In this document: piece by piece, positions 16,767 through 25,356 of the stretch
How positions within the stretch are numbered: position 1 is the stretch's first letter
How the letters are laid out: each line of letters opens with the position of its first letter
Translations under genes and position numbers: made by a program
Notes under the pieces: generated by a model
What the model was told of the DNA's origin: nothing
Seen by the model: the letters and a program-made list of their open reading frames with translations, nothing else
The model's database searches: none
Assembly: GCF_039673065.1 (NCBI RefSeq)
Contig: NZ_JBDJKW010000002.1
Span: forward strand, 1 to 64,000
DNA: 64,000 nucleotides
Origin: Allobosea sp039673065
GTDB taxonomy: Bacteria > Pseudomonadota > Alphaproteobacteria > Rhizobiales > Beijerinckiaceae
Direction: 5' to 3'

Positions 16767-18032
16767 ATGTCTGAAAACAGCCTTCTCGATCATGCTCTCG
16801 TTCGCCTCGACGAGGCCGCGCGGCACCTGAACATCGACGCCGATGTGATCGAGAAGCTGAAATACGCTCGCGAGACCACCAAGGCCCGCCTGATGATCCG
16901 CATGGACGACGGCTCCCGCAAGTCGTTCCTCGCCTGGCGCTGCCGCTATGACGACACCCGGGGTCCGACCAAGGGCGGCATCCGCTTCCATCCGGAATCG
17001 ACGGCCGACGAGGTCGAGACGCTCGCATTCTGGATGACCTTCAAATGCGCCGTGATGAACCTGCCCTATGGCGGCGGCAAGGGCGCCGTGCAGGTCGATC
17101 CCCGCGCGCTGTCGAAGACCGAGCTGGAGCGCCTGTCGCGCGCCTACATCCAGGCCTTCGCCCGCATCATCGGGCCGGATCGCGACATCCCGGCGCCTGA
17201 CGTCTACACCAACTCGATGATCATGGGCTGGATGGCCGACGAGTACGGTCAGATCGTCGGCGAGACCGTGCCCGCCGTGATCACCGGCAAGCCGATCGCG
17301 CTGGGCGGCTCGCTCGGGCGCGGCGACGCGACGGCGCGCGGCGGCTACTACCTCGTGCGCAATCTCGCTTCCGAGCTCGGCCTCGGCGAGCGCATGCGGG
17401 TGGCGGTGCAGGGCTTCGGCAATGCCGGCCAGTACATCGCCCAGCTGCTGGCGGCCGATGGGCACACCATCGTCGCGGTCTCCGATTCCTCGGGCGCGGT
17501 CGCGGCCAAGGATGGGCTCGACCTCGACGCGCTGATGGCCGCCAAGGCCAAGGGCAAGTCGGTGCGCGAGACGGCGGGGCAGGGCGGCCATGTCGCGCTC
17601 TCGGCCGACGAGCTGGTCGGCGTCGATTGCGACCTGCTGGTCCCGGCCGCGCTGGAGAACATGATCCACAAGGGCAATGCCGAGACGATCAAGGCCCGCG
17701 TCGTGCTGGAGCTCGCCAACGGCCCCGTCACCTCGGAGGCCGACGCGCTTCTCGAGGCGCGCGGCGTCGTGGTGCTGCCCGACATCCTGGCGAATGCCGG
17801 TGGCGTCACCGTCTCCTATTTCGAGTGGGTGCAGAACCGCCAAGGCTTCTACTGGCCGCTGGAGGAGATCCACGAGCGTCTGCGCACCATCATGGAGCGC
17901 GAGGGCCGTGGCATCTGGGACGTCTCGCAGTCGAAGAAGATCTCCATGCGCACCGCTGCCTATGTCCACGCGCTCAGCCGCCTGGCCGAGGCGATCGAGG
18001 CGCACGGGACGCAGAACTTCTTCGCCAGCTGA
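16767..18032 (+). CDS. gdhA: Glu/Leu/Phe/Val family dehydrogenase (glutamate dehydrogenase-like)
   Basis: The 421-residue protein matches hexameric glutamate dehydrogenases, which interconvert glutamate and 2-oxoglutarate plus ammonia. It has GGIRFHPESTADEVETLAFW, the catalytic-lysine motif PYGGGKGAVQVDP, and a Rossmann segment VAVQGFGNAGQYIA. Choosing glutamate over leucine or valine as substrate rests on length and overall likeness. ATG at 16767 gives the family N terminus (MSENSLLDHALVRLDEAA); a GTG-type start 22 codons upstream is less likely. It stands alone after the alpha operon and converges on the BLUF gene. Confidence 0.88.
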   Translation: MSENSLLDHALVRLDEAARHLNIDADVIEKLKYARETTKARLMIRMDDGSRKSFLAWRCRYDDTRGPTKGGIRFHPESTADEVETLAFWMTFKCAVMNLPYGGGKGAVQVDPRALSKTELERLSRAYIQAFARIIGPDRDIPAPDVYTNSMIMGWMADEYGQIVGETVPAVITGKPIALGGSLGRGDATARGGYYLVRNLASELGLGERMRVAVQGFGNAGQYIAQLLAADGHTIVAVSDSSGAVAAKDGLDLDALMAAKAKGKSVRETAGQGGHVALSADELVGVDCDLLVPAALENMIHKGNAETIKARVVLELANGPVTSEADALLEARGVVVLPDILANAGGVTVSYFEWVQNRQGFYWPLEEIHERLRTIMEREGRGIWDVSQSKKISMRTAAYVHALSRLAEAIEAHGTQNFFAS

Positions 18033-18061
18033 TCGATCGCCGATCTCGCGTACGGACATGC

Positions 18062-18097
18062 AAACGGGCGGGGCAGCGATGCCCCGCCCGTTTCGTT
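18062..18097. terminator. Bidirectional terminator between the dehydrogenase and BLUF genes
   Basis: Perfect 13-base arms at 18062-18074 and 18081-18093 start with AAA and end with TTT, so the structure can work on both strands of this convergent gap. TTTCGTTT follows on the plus strand. Confidence 0.8.
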
Positions 18098-18099
18098 TC

Positions 18100-18519
18100 T
18101 CAGGCCGGGTGGGCGGCCAGTTGACCGGCAAGATCGACGATGGTGTCGAGCTGCTGGTCGAAGATGTCGGCATCGGCGCTGATACCATAGAGCCCGAAGA
18201 TGAACTCGGTGGTTGGGTCGCGCTCGGCCATGCCCATCGTCCAGCCGGCGAAACGCCGCTCGATCGCGGTCGCCTGCTGCAGCAGGCGCAGATCGCCGTG
18301 CCGCGGATCAGCCATGATCCGCCCGTAGGTCTCGACGACGCTGTCGCCCTCGCCCTCGAGGATCTGGGCGAAGCCGCCCGGTGTGACCAGGAGGAAGCCG
18401 GTGATTCCGTTGAGTTCGTTCAGCCGCTGCGCGCTGGCGAGGATGCGCGGGATCTCCACGGATCGCTCGGCCTCGACGAGGCGGCTTCGACTGGCATAAA
18501 CAAGTTGCGTGAGTGTCAC
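18100..18519 (-). CDS. BLUF-domain blue-light photoreceptor protein
   Basis: The 139-residue protein is a stand-alone BLUF domain, which binds FAD and senses blue light. The key residues align: Tyr8 in LVYASR, Asn34 in QRLNELNGITG, Gln52 in FAQILEG, and Trp93/Met95 in GWTMGM. Short BLUF proteins signal through partner proteins; none is encoded next to it, so the output is unknown. It ends in a C-terminal helical cap after about residue 105. It is read toward the dehydrogenase gene and is divergent from htrA. Confidence 0.9.
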   Translation of the reverse strand: MTLTQLVYASRSRLVEAERSVEIPRILASAQRLNELNGITGFLLVTPGGFAQILEGEGDSVVETYGRIMADPRHGDLRLLQQATAIERRFAGWTMGMAERDPTTEFIFGLYGISADADIFDQQLDTIVDLAGQLAAHPA

Positions 18520-18677
18520 TGAACCGTCCCTTCGGCTCGCCGTCGGAGCGAACGAATACGGAGGGCTTCAGGGCGCTCGCATACTGCCGGGTCCGTCGAT
18601 CTCGGTGAAATTGACAAATGATCTGTTCGGATAAGGAAACGCCAGTGGCGCGGTTTGGTTTCAACACGGAGGCCGGC

Positions 18678-20099
18678 ATGACCCGCGCGAGCGCGCAGTT
18701 CAAGGGCCTCGCGGCGGCTGTCCTTCTGGCCTCTTTCGGCCTCGCTCAGCCCGCCATGGCGCAGACGCGACAGGTGCCCGAAACCCGCCAGCAGGTCACG
18801 CTCTCCTTCGCCCCCGTGGTGCAGAAGACCTCGCCCGGCGTGGTCAACGTCTACGGCGTGCGCGTCGAGCGCCGGCCGCAGAATCCGTTCATGGACGATC
18901 CCTTCTTCCGCCGCTTCTTCGGCGATGGCGGCTTCGGCGTGCCGCGCGAGCAGGTGCAGCGTTCGCTCGGCTCGGGGGTGATCGTCGATGGAGGCGGGCT
19001 GGTCGTCACCAACAACCACGTCATCGAGGGCATGACCGAGGTGAAGGTGGCGCTCGCCGACAAGCGCGAATACGAGGCGACCATCGTGCTGCGCGATCCG
19101 CGCACCGATCTCGCCGTGCTGCGACTGAAGAACGCCAAGGATCTCGCCTCGGTCGAGCTCGGCGATTCGGACGAGTTGCAGATCGGCGACATCGTGCTGG
19201 CGATCGGCAACCCGTTCGGCGTCGGCCAGACGGTGACGCAGGGCATCGTCTCGGCGCTGGCGCGCACGCAGGTCGGCGTCGCCGACGCCCAGTCCTTCGT
19301 GCAGACCGACGCGGCGATCAACCCCGGCAATTCGGGCGGCGCGCTGGTCGACATGCATGGCCGCGTCGTCGGCATCAACACCGCGATCTTCTCGCGCTCC
19401 GGCGGCAGCCACGGCATCGGCTTCGCCATCCCCTCCGCCATGGTGCGCGTCGTGGTCGAGAGCGCCCGCGGCGGCGCCTCCACCGTGCGGCGGCCCTGGT
19501 TCGGCGCGCGCCTGCAGGCGCTGACGGCGGAAGTCGCCGAGGGGCTCGGGCTCGACCGGCCGGCGGGCTCGGTCGTGGCCGGCGTGGTCGAGAAGGGGCC
19601 TGCCGCCGAGGCGGGCCTGCGCCGTTCCGACGTGATCCTCGCGGTCGACGGCATGGCGGTCGATGATCCCGACAGCTTCGGCTACCGCTTCGCCACGCGC
19701 CCGATCGGCGGCACGACCGCGATCGGCATCCTGCGCGGCGGCAAGCGCATGACCCTGACCGTCAAGCTTGTCTCGGCGCCGGAGACCCGCCCGCGCGAGC
19801 CGGTGAAGCTTGGCGGCCGCTCGCCGCTTGCCGGGCTGACCGTGATGAACCTCTCGCCGGCGCTGGCCGAGGAACTCTCGCTCGATCCCTCGACCGATGG
19901 CGTCGTTGCCGGCGACATTGAGGAGGACAGCCCCGCCGCGCGCGTCGGCTTCCGCAAGGGCGACATCATCGTGGCGCTGAACGGCGAGCGGATCGCCACC
20001 TCGCGCGATCTCGAGACCGCGACGCGCGAGCGCAAGCGCGCCTGGGAGGTGACGATCTCGCGCGGCGGCCAGACCTTCACCTCCGTCTTCGGCGGGTGA
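18678..20099 (+). CDS. HtrA/DegP-type periplasmic serine protease
   Basis: The 473-residue protein has a signal peptide (cleavage likely after PAMAQ), a trypsin-like domain and two PDZ domains (about residues 270-360 and 385-470). The catalytic triad is His114 (VTNNHVIEG), Asp144 (RTDLAVL) and Ser219 (NPGNSGGAL), all intact. It degrades or refolds damaged envelope proteins. ATG at 18678 with GGAGG upstream is preferred over ATG at 18618 because only it places the signal peptide at the N terminus. rarA begins two bases after the stop, a linkage common in Hyphomicrobiales. Confidence 0.92.
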   Translation: MTRASAQFKGLAAAVLLASFGLAQPAMAQTRQVPETRQQVTLSFAPVVQKTSPGVVNVYGVRVERRPQNPFMDDPFFRRFFGDGGFGVPREQVQRSLGSGVIVDGGGLVVTNNHVIEGMTEVKVALADKREYEATIVLRDPRTDLAVLRLKNAKDLASVELGDSDELQIGDIVLAIGNPFGVGQTVTQGIVSALARTQVGVADAQSFVQTDAAINPGNSGGALVDMHGRVVGINTAIFSRSGGSHGIGFAIPSAMVRVVVESARGGASTVRRPWFGARLQALTAEVAEGLGLDRPAGSVVAGVVEKGPAAEAGLRRSDVILAVDGMAVDDPDSFGYRFATRPIGGTTAIGILRGGKRMTLTVKLVSAPETRPREPVKLGGRSPLAGLTVMNLSPALAEELSLDPSTDGVVAGDIEEDSPAARVGFRKGDIIVALNGERIATSRDLETATRERKRAWEVTISRGGQTFTSVFGG

Positions 20100-20100
20100 G

Positions 20101-21417
20101 GTGAGCGACCTGTTCTCCGCGTCCGGCCTCGACAAGGCCGGGCCGCGCCCACTCGCCGACCGGCTGCGCCCGACCACGCTGGGCGAGGTCACCGGCCAGG
20201 ACCATCTCACCGGCCCCGACGGCGTGCTGACGCGGCTGATCGCCTCCGGCTCGCTCGGCAACCTGATCTTCTGGGGCCCCCCCGGCACCGGCAAGACCAC
20301 GGTGGCGCGGCTGCTCGCCGGCGTGACCGATCTCGGCTTCGAGCAGATCTCGGCGATCTTCTCCGGCGTCGCCGATTTGAAGAAGGCGTTCGAATCGGCG
20401 AGGGCCCGCCGGCTCGGCGGCAAGGGCACGCTGCTCTTCGTCGACGAGATCCACCGCTTCAACCGGGCACAGCAGGACGCCTTCCTCCCGGTGATGGAGG
20501 ACGGCACGATCACGCTCGTCGGCGCCACCACCGAGAACCCGTCCTTCGCGCTCAATGCGGCGCTGCTGTCGCGGGCGCGCGTCCTGACCTTCAAGGCGCT
20601 GGACGAGGGCGCGCTGCTCTTCCTGCTCGGGCGGGCGGAGCTTCTGGAGAATCGCGAGCTGCCGCTGACCCCGGAGGCCAAGGCCCAGCTCGCCCGCTTC
20701 GCCGATGGCGACGGACGCGCCGCGCTGACGCTGGCCGAGGAGATCTGGCGCGCCGCCAAGCCCGGCGAGATCTTCGACGAGGCCGGTCTGGCCGAGGTGA
20801 TCCAGCGCCGCGCGCCGATCTACGACAAGGCGCAGGACGGGCACTACAATCTGATCTCGGCGCTGCATAAGACGATCCGCGGCTCCGATCCCGACGCGGC
20901 GCTCTACTATTTCGCGCGCATGCTCGATGCGGGCGAGGATCCGCGCTTCCTGGCGCGGCGGCTGGTGCGCATGGCGGTGGAGGATATCGGCCTGGCCGAC
21001 CCCCAGGCGCTGATCCATGCGCGGGCGGCGGCCGAGACCTATGAGCAGCTCGGCTCGCCCGAGGGCGAACTCGCCCTGGCCAATTCGGTGATCTATCTGG
21101 CGACCGCGCCGAAATCGAACGCGGCCTATGTCGCGTACAAGGCGGCGGTGGCGAGCGCCAAGCGCGGGGGCTCGCTGATGCCGCCCAAGACCATCCTCAA
21201 TGCTCCCACCGGGCTGATGAAGAGCGAGGGCTACGGCGCCGACTACCATTACGATCATGATGCGCCGGACGCCTTCTCCGGCCAGGACTACTGGCCCGAG
21301 GCGCTGGGCCGGCAGCGCTTCTACGATCCGCCGGAGCGCGGCTTCGAGCGCGAGATCGGCAAGCGGCTGGAATGGTGGGAGCGGCTGCGGCAGGAGCGGC
21401 GCGGCCAGCGGGAGTGA
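20101..21417 (+). CDS. rarA: Replication-associated recombination protein A (AAA+ ATPase)
   Basis: The 438-residue RarA/MgsA protein acts at stalled replication forks. The P-loop GPPGTGKTT is at residues 59-67, Walker B is LLFVDEIHRF, and sensor 1 is VGATTENPSF. C-terminal helices that form the tetramerisation region follow, with PKSNAAYVAYKAA. The start is GTG at 20101, immediately after the htrA stop, so the two are probably cotranscribed. The GAGGTGAG over the junction may serve as ribosome-binding site. Confidence 0.94.
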   Translation: MSDLFSASGLDKAGPRPLADRLRPTTLGEVTGQDHLTGPDGVLTRLIASGSLGNLIFWGPPGTGKTTVARLLAGVTDLGFEQISAIFSGVADLKKAFESARARRLGGKGTLLFVDEIHRFNRAQQDAFLPVMEDGTITLVGATTENPSFALNAALLSRARVLTFKALDEGALLFLLGRAELLENRELPLTPEAKAQLARFADGDGRAALTLAEEIWRAAKPGEIFDEAGLAEVIQRRAPIYDKAQDGHYNLISALHKTIRGSDPDAALYYFARMLDAGEDPRFLARRLVRMAVEDIGLADPQALIHARAAAETYEQLGSPEGELALANSVIYLATAPKSNAAYVAYKAAVASAKRGGSLMPPKTILNAPTGLMKSEGYGADYHYDHDAPDAFSGQDYWPEALGRQRFYDPPERGFEREIGKRLEWWERLRQERRGQRE

Positions 21418-21609
21418 GGCGGCGGGCGAGCTCGGTCGGCGGTCGGATTCGCGAGTCGCTTCAGACCGATCGGACCGATTCCTTCGGGAGCGATTCAAGC
21501 GCTTCGAGCGGTTTGTCCGCCGGGGCGTGAGGCAGCCCGCGCGGGCGCTGCGGCGCCGCGCGGCGCGAAATCGTTTGTCTGGCGGGCCGCCTCGCTCTAT
21601 GCCCGTGCG

Positions 21610-21993
21610 ATGGTCTCCGCATTCACGGTCTTTCTCGGCGCCGGTCTCGGCGGCGTGCTCCGGCACGGCGTCAACCTCGCATCGCTGAAATGGTTCGGGG
21701 CGGGCTTTCCGGTCGGCACGATGGCGATCAACGTCGCCGGTTCGCTGCTGATGGGGATCGTCGCGGGGTATCTCGCCTTCCGCGCCGGCGAGGGTTGGAC
21801 GCAGGGCGTGCGCCTGTTCCTGGCCACCGGCGTGCTCGGGGGCTTCACCACCTTTTCGGCCTTCTCGCTCGACGCCGTCCTGCTCTGGGAGCGCGGCGCG
21901 GCCTTGCAGGCCCTGGGCTATGTCGTCGGATCCGTCGCGCTGTCGCTCGGCGGTCTGGTTGCGGGGCTCGCTCTCGTCAGGGGAATGACATGA
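21610..21993 (+). CDS. crcB: Fluoride ion channel CrcB/Fluc
   Basis: The 127-residue membrane protein has four hydrophobic segments and the Fluc motifs GGVLRHGVN, MAINVAGSLLMG and GVLGGFTTFSAFSLD. These dual-topology channels export fluoride. The 192 bases upstream contain no recognisable fluoride riboswitch. Its TGA overlaps the ATG of the pseudouridine synthase gene, indicating coupling. Confidence 0.93.
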   Translation: MVSAFTVFLGAGLGGVLRHGVNLASLKWFGAGFPVGTMAINVAGSLLMGIVAGYLAFRAGEGWTQGVRLFLATGVLGGFTTFSAFSLDAVLLWERGAALQALGYVVGSVALSLGGLVAGLALVRGMT

Positions 21994-23222
21994 AGACCGG
22001 CGGCAAAGGAACCGGACGGGGACCGCGCGGACCGCGCCCGGCCGGCGATGCCCCCCGCGGCAAGCGGCCGAGCCATGATGCGCGCCGGCAGGCCAAGGCC
22101 GCCGGGCGCAGGGGGCCGGAGGAGGAGGGCCGCGTCGCGCCGGCCCGCAAGCCCGCGCCCGCACGGCCGGTGCCGGCGACGCGCACCCGCGCCGAGGTGA
22201 AGGCCGAGGCGTCGGAGGTGCTCGCCACCGGCGTGCAGCAGCTCGTGGTGACGCCCGACGAGAACGAGATGCGGATCGACCGCTTCCTCGAATCGCGCTT
22301 CCCGCAGCTCTCCTTCAGCCATATCCAGCGCATCGTCCGGAAGGGCGAGCTGCGCGTCGACGGCAAGCGCGCCGACAGCAAGGACCGGCTGGTCCCCGGC
22401 CAGACCGTGCGCATCCCGCCGCTCAAGCTGGAGCAGCAGGCGCAGCGCCCGCGCTCGCCCAAGGCGGATGCGGACACGATCGGTTTCCTGCGCTCGATCA
22501 CGCTCTACGAGGACGAGGACGTGCTCGTGCTCAACAAGCCGGCGGGGCTGGCGGTGCAGGGCGGCTCCGGCACCAAGAAGCATGTCGACGGTATGCTGGA
22601 GGCGCTGACCGGCAAGGACGGCCAGAAGCCGCGCCTGGTCCACCGCCTCGACAAGGACACCTCGGGCTGCCTCGTCATCGCCAAGTCGCGCTTCGCGGCG
22701 GCGACGCTGGCCAAGACCTTCCGCTCGCGCTCGGCCCGCAAGGTCTACTGGGCGCTGGTCTACCACGTGCCGCGGGTGAAGCAGGGCCGCATCTCGACTT
22801 ATCTCGCCCGCGAGGAGGCCTATGACGGCGACCAGCGCATGGCGGTGGCCCAGCATGGCGAGGACGGCGCGATGCACGCCGTGACCTATTACGCCGTGGT
22901 CGAGACCGCGGCGCAGAAGCTCGCCTGGCTCTCGCTGAAGCCGGTGACCGGACGCACGCACCAGCTGCGCGCGCACGCCGCCCATATCGGCCATCCGATC
23001 GTCGGCGACCCGAAGTATTTCGACATCCAGAACTGGGAGATGCCCGGCGGCATCCAGAACAAGCTGCATCTGCTGGCGCGGCGCATCGTGCTGCCGCATC
23101 CGCGCGGCAAGGGCACGATCGACGTCAGCGCGCCGCTGCCGCCGCATATGCGCCAGTCCTGGAACCTGCTGGGATTCGAGGACGCGCCCTACGACCCGAT
23201 CGTCGAGGCGCCGGACGAGTAG
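21990..23222 (+). CDS. rluC: RluA-family 23S rRNA pseudouridine synthase (RluC-type)
   Basis: The 410-residue protein has a basic, Pro/Arg-rich extension of about 85 residues, an S4 RNA-binding domain (MRIDRFLESRFPQLSFSHIQ) and an RluA catalytic domain. The catalytic Asp is about residue 221 in HRLDKDTSG. RluC makes pseudouridines 955, 2504 and 2580 in E. coli 23S rRNA; those sites are inferred. ATG at 21990 overlaps the crcB stop by four bases. The N-terminal extension is far longer than in E. coli RluC (about 320 residues total). Confidence 0.88.
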   Translation: MKTGGKGTGRGPRGPRPAGDAPRGKRPSHDARRQAKAAGRRGPEEEGRVAPARKPAPARPVPATRTRAEVKAEASEVLATGVQQLVVTPDENEMRIDRFLESRFPQLSFSHIQRIVRKGELRVDGKRADSKDRLVPGQTVRIPPLKLEQQAQRPRSPKADADTIGFLRSITLYEDEDVLVLNKPAGLAVQGGSGTKKHVDGMLEALTGKDGQKPRLVHRLDKDTSGCLVIAKSRFAAATLAKTFRSRSARKVYWALVYHVPRVKQGRISTYLAREEAYDGDQRMAVAQHGEDGAMHAVTYYAVVETAAQKLAWLSLKPVTGRTHQLRAHAAHIGHPIVGDPKYFDIQNWEMPGGIQNKLHLLARRIVLPHPRGKGTIDVSAPLPPHMRQSWNLLGFEDAPYDPIVEAPDE

Positions 23223-23328
23223 CGCGCTGCCCGGTCGGCGCGTCGGCGGACCTAGCGTCATGAGAACGCTTGCGGAACGGATTGTGATCTGTTCTATTCA
23301 TGTTCTCGTCACCGCAGGAGGCTTTCGC

Positions 23329-23853
23329 ATGTCGCGCCTGACCGTCTTCGCTGCCGTCCTCGCCTTGTCGTCCACCGCTGTTTGCTCCACCGCCGCGCTC
23401 GCCCAGAGCGTGTCGCGATCGGCCTCTCCCGAGGCGGTGGTCCGGCAGGCCGCCGCGCCTGCCGCCGCCGATCCGATCCCGCGCGCCGCCCGCGCCGAGG
23501 CAAGGCGCGACTGCTATGCCGAGAACATCGCCCTGACCGGCACCGATCTGCGCCAGGCGATGCGCGACTGCATGCAGGCGCGCTTTCCGGGCGTGAAGCT
23601 ATATGGCAGCGACGGGCTGACCCGCGACGGCCGGCCCACCGCCGCGACCGCGCGGACGCAATGCCGCCAGGAGGCCGACCAGCGCGGGCTGGCAGGCGAG
23701 GAGCGGCGCCAAGCGCTGGTCTCCTGCTTCGGGGCCAAGCGTCCCGACCTCGCCCAGCGCGCCGAATGCCGCAAGGAGGCGCGCGGCAAGGGGCTGGCGG
23801 GAGAGGCGCTGCGCGCCGCGATCGCGGCTTGCACGCGCTCCGAGCCGGGCTGA
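23329..23853 (+). CDS. Secreted PsiF-repeat-like protein
   Basis: The 174-residue product has a signal peptide (MSRLTVFAAVLALSSTA, ending ALAQS) and three Cys-flanked repeats: CYAENIALTG...C, CRQEADQRGLAGEERR...C and CRKEARGKGLAGEALR...C. Each holds a Cys pair 18-20 residues apart, as in PsiF proteins induced by phosphate starvation in E. coli. Function is unknown; a periplasmic disulphide-stabilised helical protein is likely. ATG at 23329 follows AGGAGG. The weak likeness of repeat 1 suggests divergence. Confidence 0.7.
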   Translation: MSRLTVFAAVLALSSTAVCSTAALAQSVSRSASPEAVVRQAAAPAAADPIPRAARAEARRDCYAENIALTGTDLRQAMRDCMQARFPGVKLYGSDGLTRDGRPTAATARTQCRQEADQRGLAGEERRQALVSCFGAKRPDLAQRAECRKEARGKGLAGEALRAAIAACTRSEPG

Positions 23854-24053
23854 CGCTCAGCGGCCGCGGGGGGCATCCCCGTCCTCATGGCCCGCCTGCG
23901 CTTGCGGCTGTGGTGCCGCCGGCCGGTGCGGGCTAGAGCAGGGGCGGATCGTCAGGGTGTCGGGTCTGTCCCCGTCCGCGACGATCCGTGAACCGAGCCC
24001 GCAGCAGGAGGCCGGGTCGCCGTGGTCTTTCGCGGCGCCCGGGACATGCCGTC

Positions 24054-24716
24054 ATGAAACTCGTCATCTTCGATCTCGACGGCACGCTGATCGATTCCGA
24101 GGCGATCATCCTCGGCGCGCAATATGAGACCTTCGCGCGCCTCGGGCGACCGCATCCGGGACGCGCGGCCGGGCTCGGGGTGATCGGGCTGACGCTGGAC
24201 ATCGCGCTGATGCGGCTAGCCGGGCTGGAGCAGCCGGATCCGCTGCTGACCGAGACCTATAAGGAGGTGTTCGGCGCAATGCGGCGGCAGGGCGAGAGCG
24301 ATCCGGCGCTGGCCGAGCCGCTGTTTCCCGGCGTCGAGGCGCTGCTGTCGGGGCTCTCCGGCGCGCCCGCGACCGCGCTCGGCATCGCGACCGGCAAGTC
24401 GCGGCGCGGAGCCGACTATATCGTCGCCCGCCATGGCTGGGCCGACCTGTTCGCGACGATCCAGACCGCCGACGACGCGATCTCGAAGCCCCATCCCGAG
24501 ATGATCCACCGGGCGATGCAGGCGGTCGGCGCGCGGCCGCAGGACACGCTGATGATCGGCGATTCGAGCTTCGACATGGAGATGGCGGTCGCGGCCGGCG
24601 CGACCCCTGTCGCGGTGTCCTGGGGCTTCCAGCCGGTCGCGGCGCTGCGCGCCGCCGGCGCGCGCCATGTCGTCGACAGCTGCGCGGATCTGGCGGAGTT
24701 CCTGGCCCGGCGTTGA
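24054..24716 (+). CDS. HAD-superfamily hydrolase, phosphoglycolate phosphatase-like
   Basis: The 220-residue HAD hydrolase starts MKLVIFDLDGTLIDSEAI, with the nucleophile Asp7 and acid/base Asp9. Motif II is the Thr in GIATGKSRRG, motif III the Lys in ISKPHPEM, and motif IV GDSSFDME. The subfamily 1 cap suggests a small phosphorylated metabolite as substrate; phosphoglycolate is only a guess. It follows rluC and the PsiF-like gene, an order common in Hyphomicrobiales, where an ATP12 chaperone gene often comes next. None is seen here. Confidence 0.85.
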   Translation: MKLVIFDLDGTLIDSEAIILGAQYETFARLGRPHPGRAAGLGVIGLTLDIALMRLAGLEQPDPLLTETYKEVFGAMRRQGESDPALAEPLFPGVEALLSGLSGAPATALGIATGKSRRGADYIVARHGWADLFATIQTADDAISKPHPEMIHRAMQAVGARPQDTLMIGDSSFDMEMAVAAGATPVAVSWGFQPVAALRAAGARHVVDSCADLAEFLARR

Positions 24717-25356
24717 CGCGGCTCGCGGCGCGCGCCCGCGAGTGCTGGCGGTCCGGCTGGTCCGACAAGCGGTTTCGGCGGGGCGGCTCGTGGTGCGTTC
24801 CGGCCGTGCCGCCAGCCGGTTGCAGGCTGCCGGTCGGCCGGGCGGCGCGACTGCGGTATGCGTCGCGCGGCAGCGATAAGCCGTTCGCCCCGGCGTAGTG
24901 AGTGGCCGGGCAAGTGTGGTGATACGCTGTGCCCGGCGCAGGCGCGCGCCACATGTCTGGTCGGCCTATCTCTCGAAAGCCAATCTCGCGCGCATCGGAC
25001 AATCTCGGGCGGTCAGCCGCTGGCGGGGGATCCCGCTCGCAACCTGTCGGCTCGCTGTCGCGCCGCGAGACTGGCCGTGCGTGCCCGCCGGCGCCTGCAG
25101 AAGGCAGCGACGCTGCGCACGGGGACGCGGCCGCACCGCCGGCCAAGCGCGAGGCTGCGCACGGGCATTGCCGAACCGACCGCCGGCGGATGCTGCGCGT
25201 GCCGGTAAGAACCCTGCAACCACGTCGACTCAGGAGCGTTTAACCTGAACATCCGTTCAGACTCTCGCGTTAACGACCTGATCAGGGGCGTGGCCGCATC
25301 GTCGCGACACAACAGGGAAACACCGGCGCAAAACAAAGCCGGACTGGGGTTGAACG
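24717..25356. other. Long intergenic region, no convincing gene
   Basis: These 640 bases contain only short open frames with Arg/Ala/Pro-rich products and no family signature on either strand. A perfect 8-base inverted repeat (GCCGGGCA/TGCCCGGC) spans 24904-24936 and could fold as a hairpin. Near the right end TGAAC and CGTT 17 bases apart (25246-25271) resemble an ECF sigma promoter. The left part is where an ATP12-type gene would often lie. Confidence 0.5.
25246..25271 (+). promoter_or_regulatory. Possible ECF (EcfG-like) promoter
   Basis: TGAAC, 17 bases, CGTT matches the spacing and nearly the sequence of the alphaproteobacterial general-stress promoter GGAAC-N16/17-CGTT. The first base of the -35 differs from the consensus. 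It lies 85 bases before the small unknown gene at 25357. Such a short match can arise by chance. Confidence 0.25.

Noticed and set aside
21418..21609. Possible fluoride riboswitch before crcB
   Set aside because: I could not find the conserved pseudoknot sequence of the crcB RNA motif in these 192 bases.
24717..25146. Minus-strand reading of more than 300 residues across the long intergenic region
   Set aside because: Composition is skewed to Arg, Pro and Ala and no motif is seen; it is typical of chance frames in GC-rich DNA.
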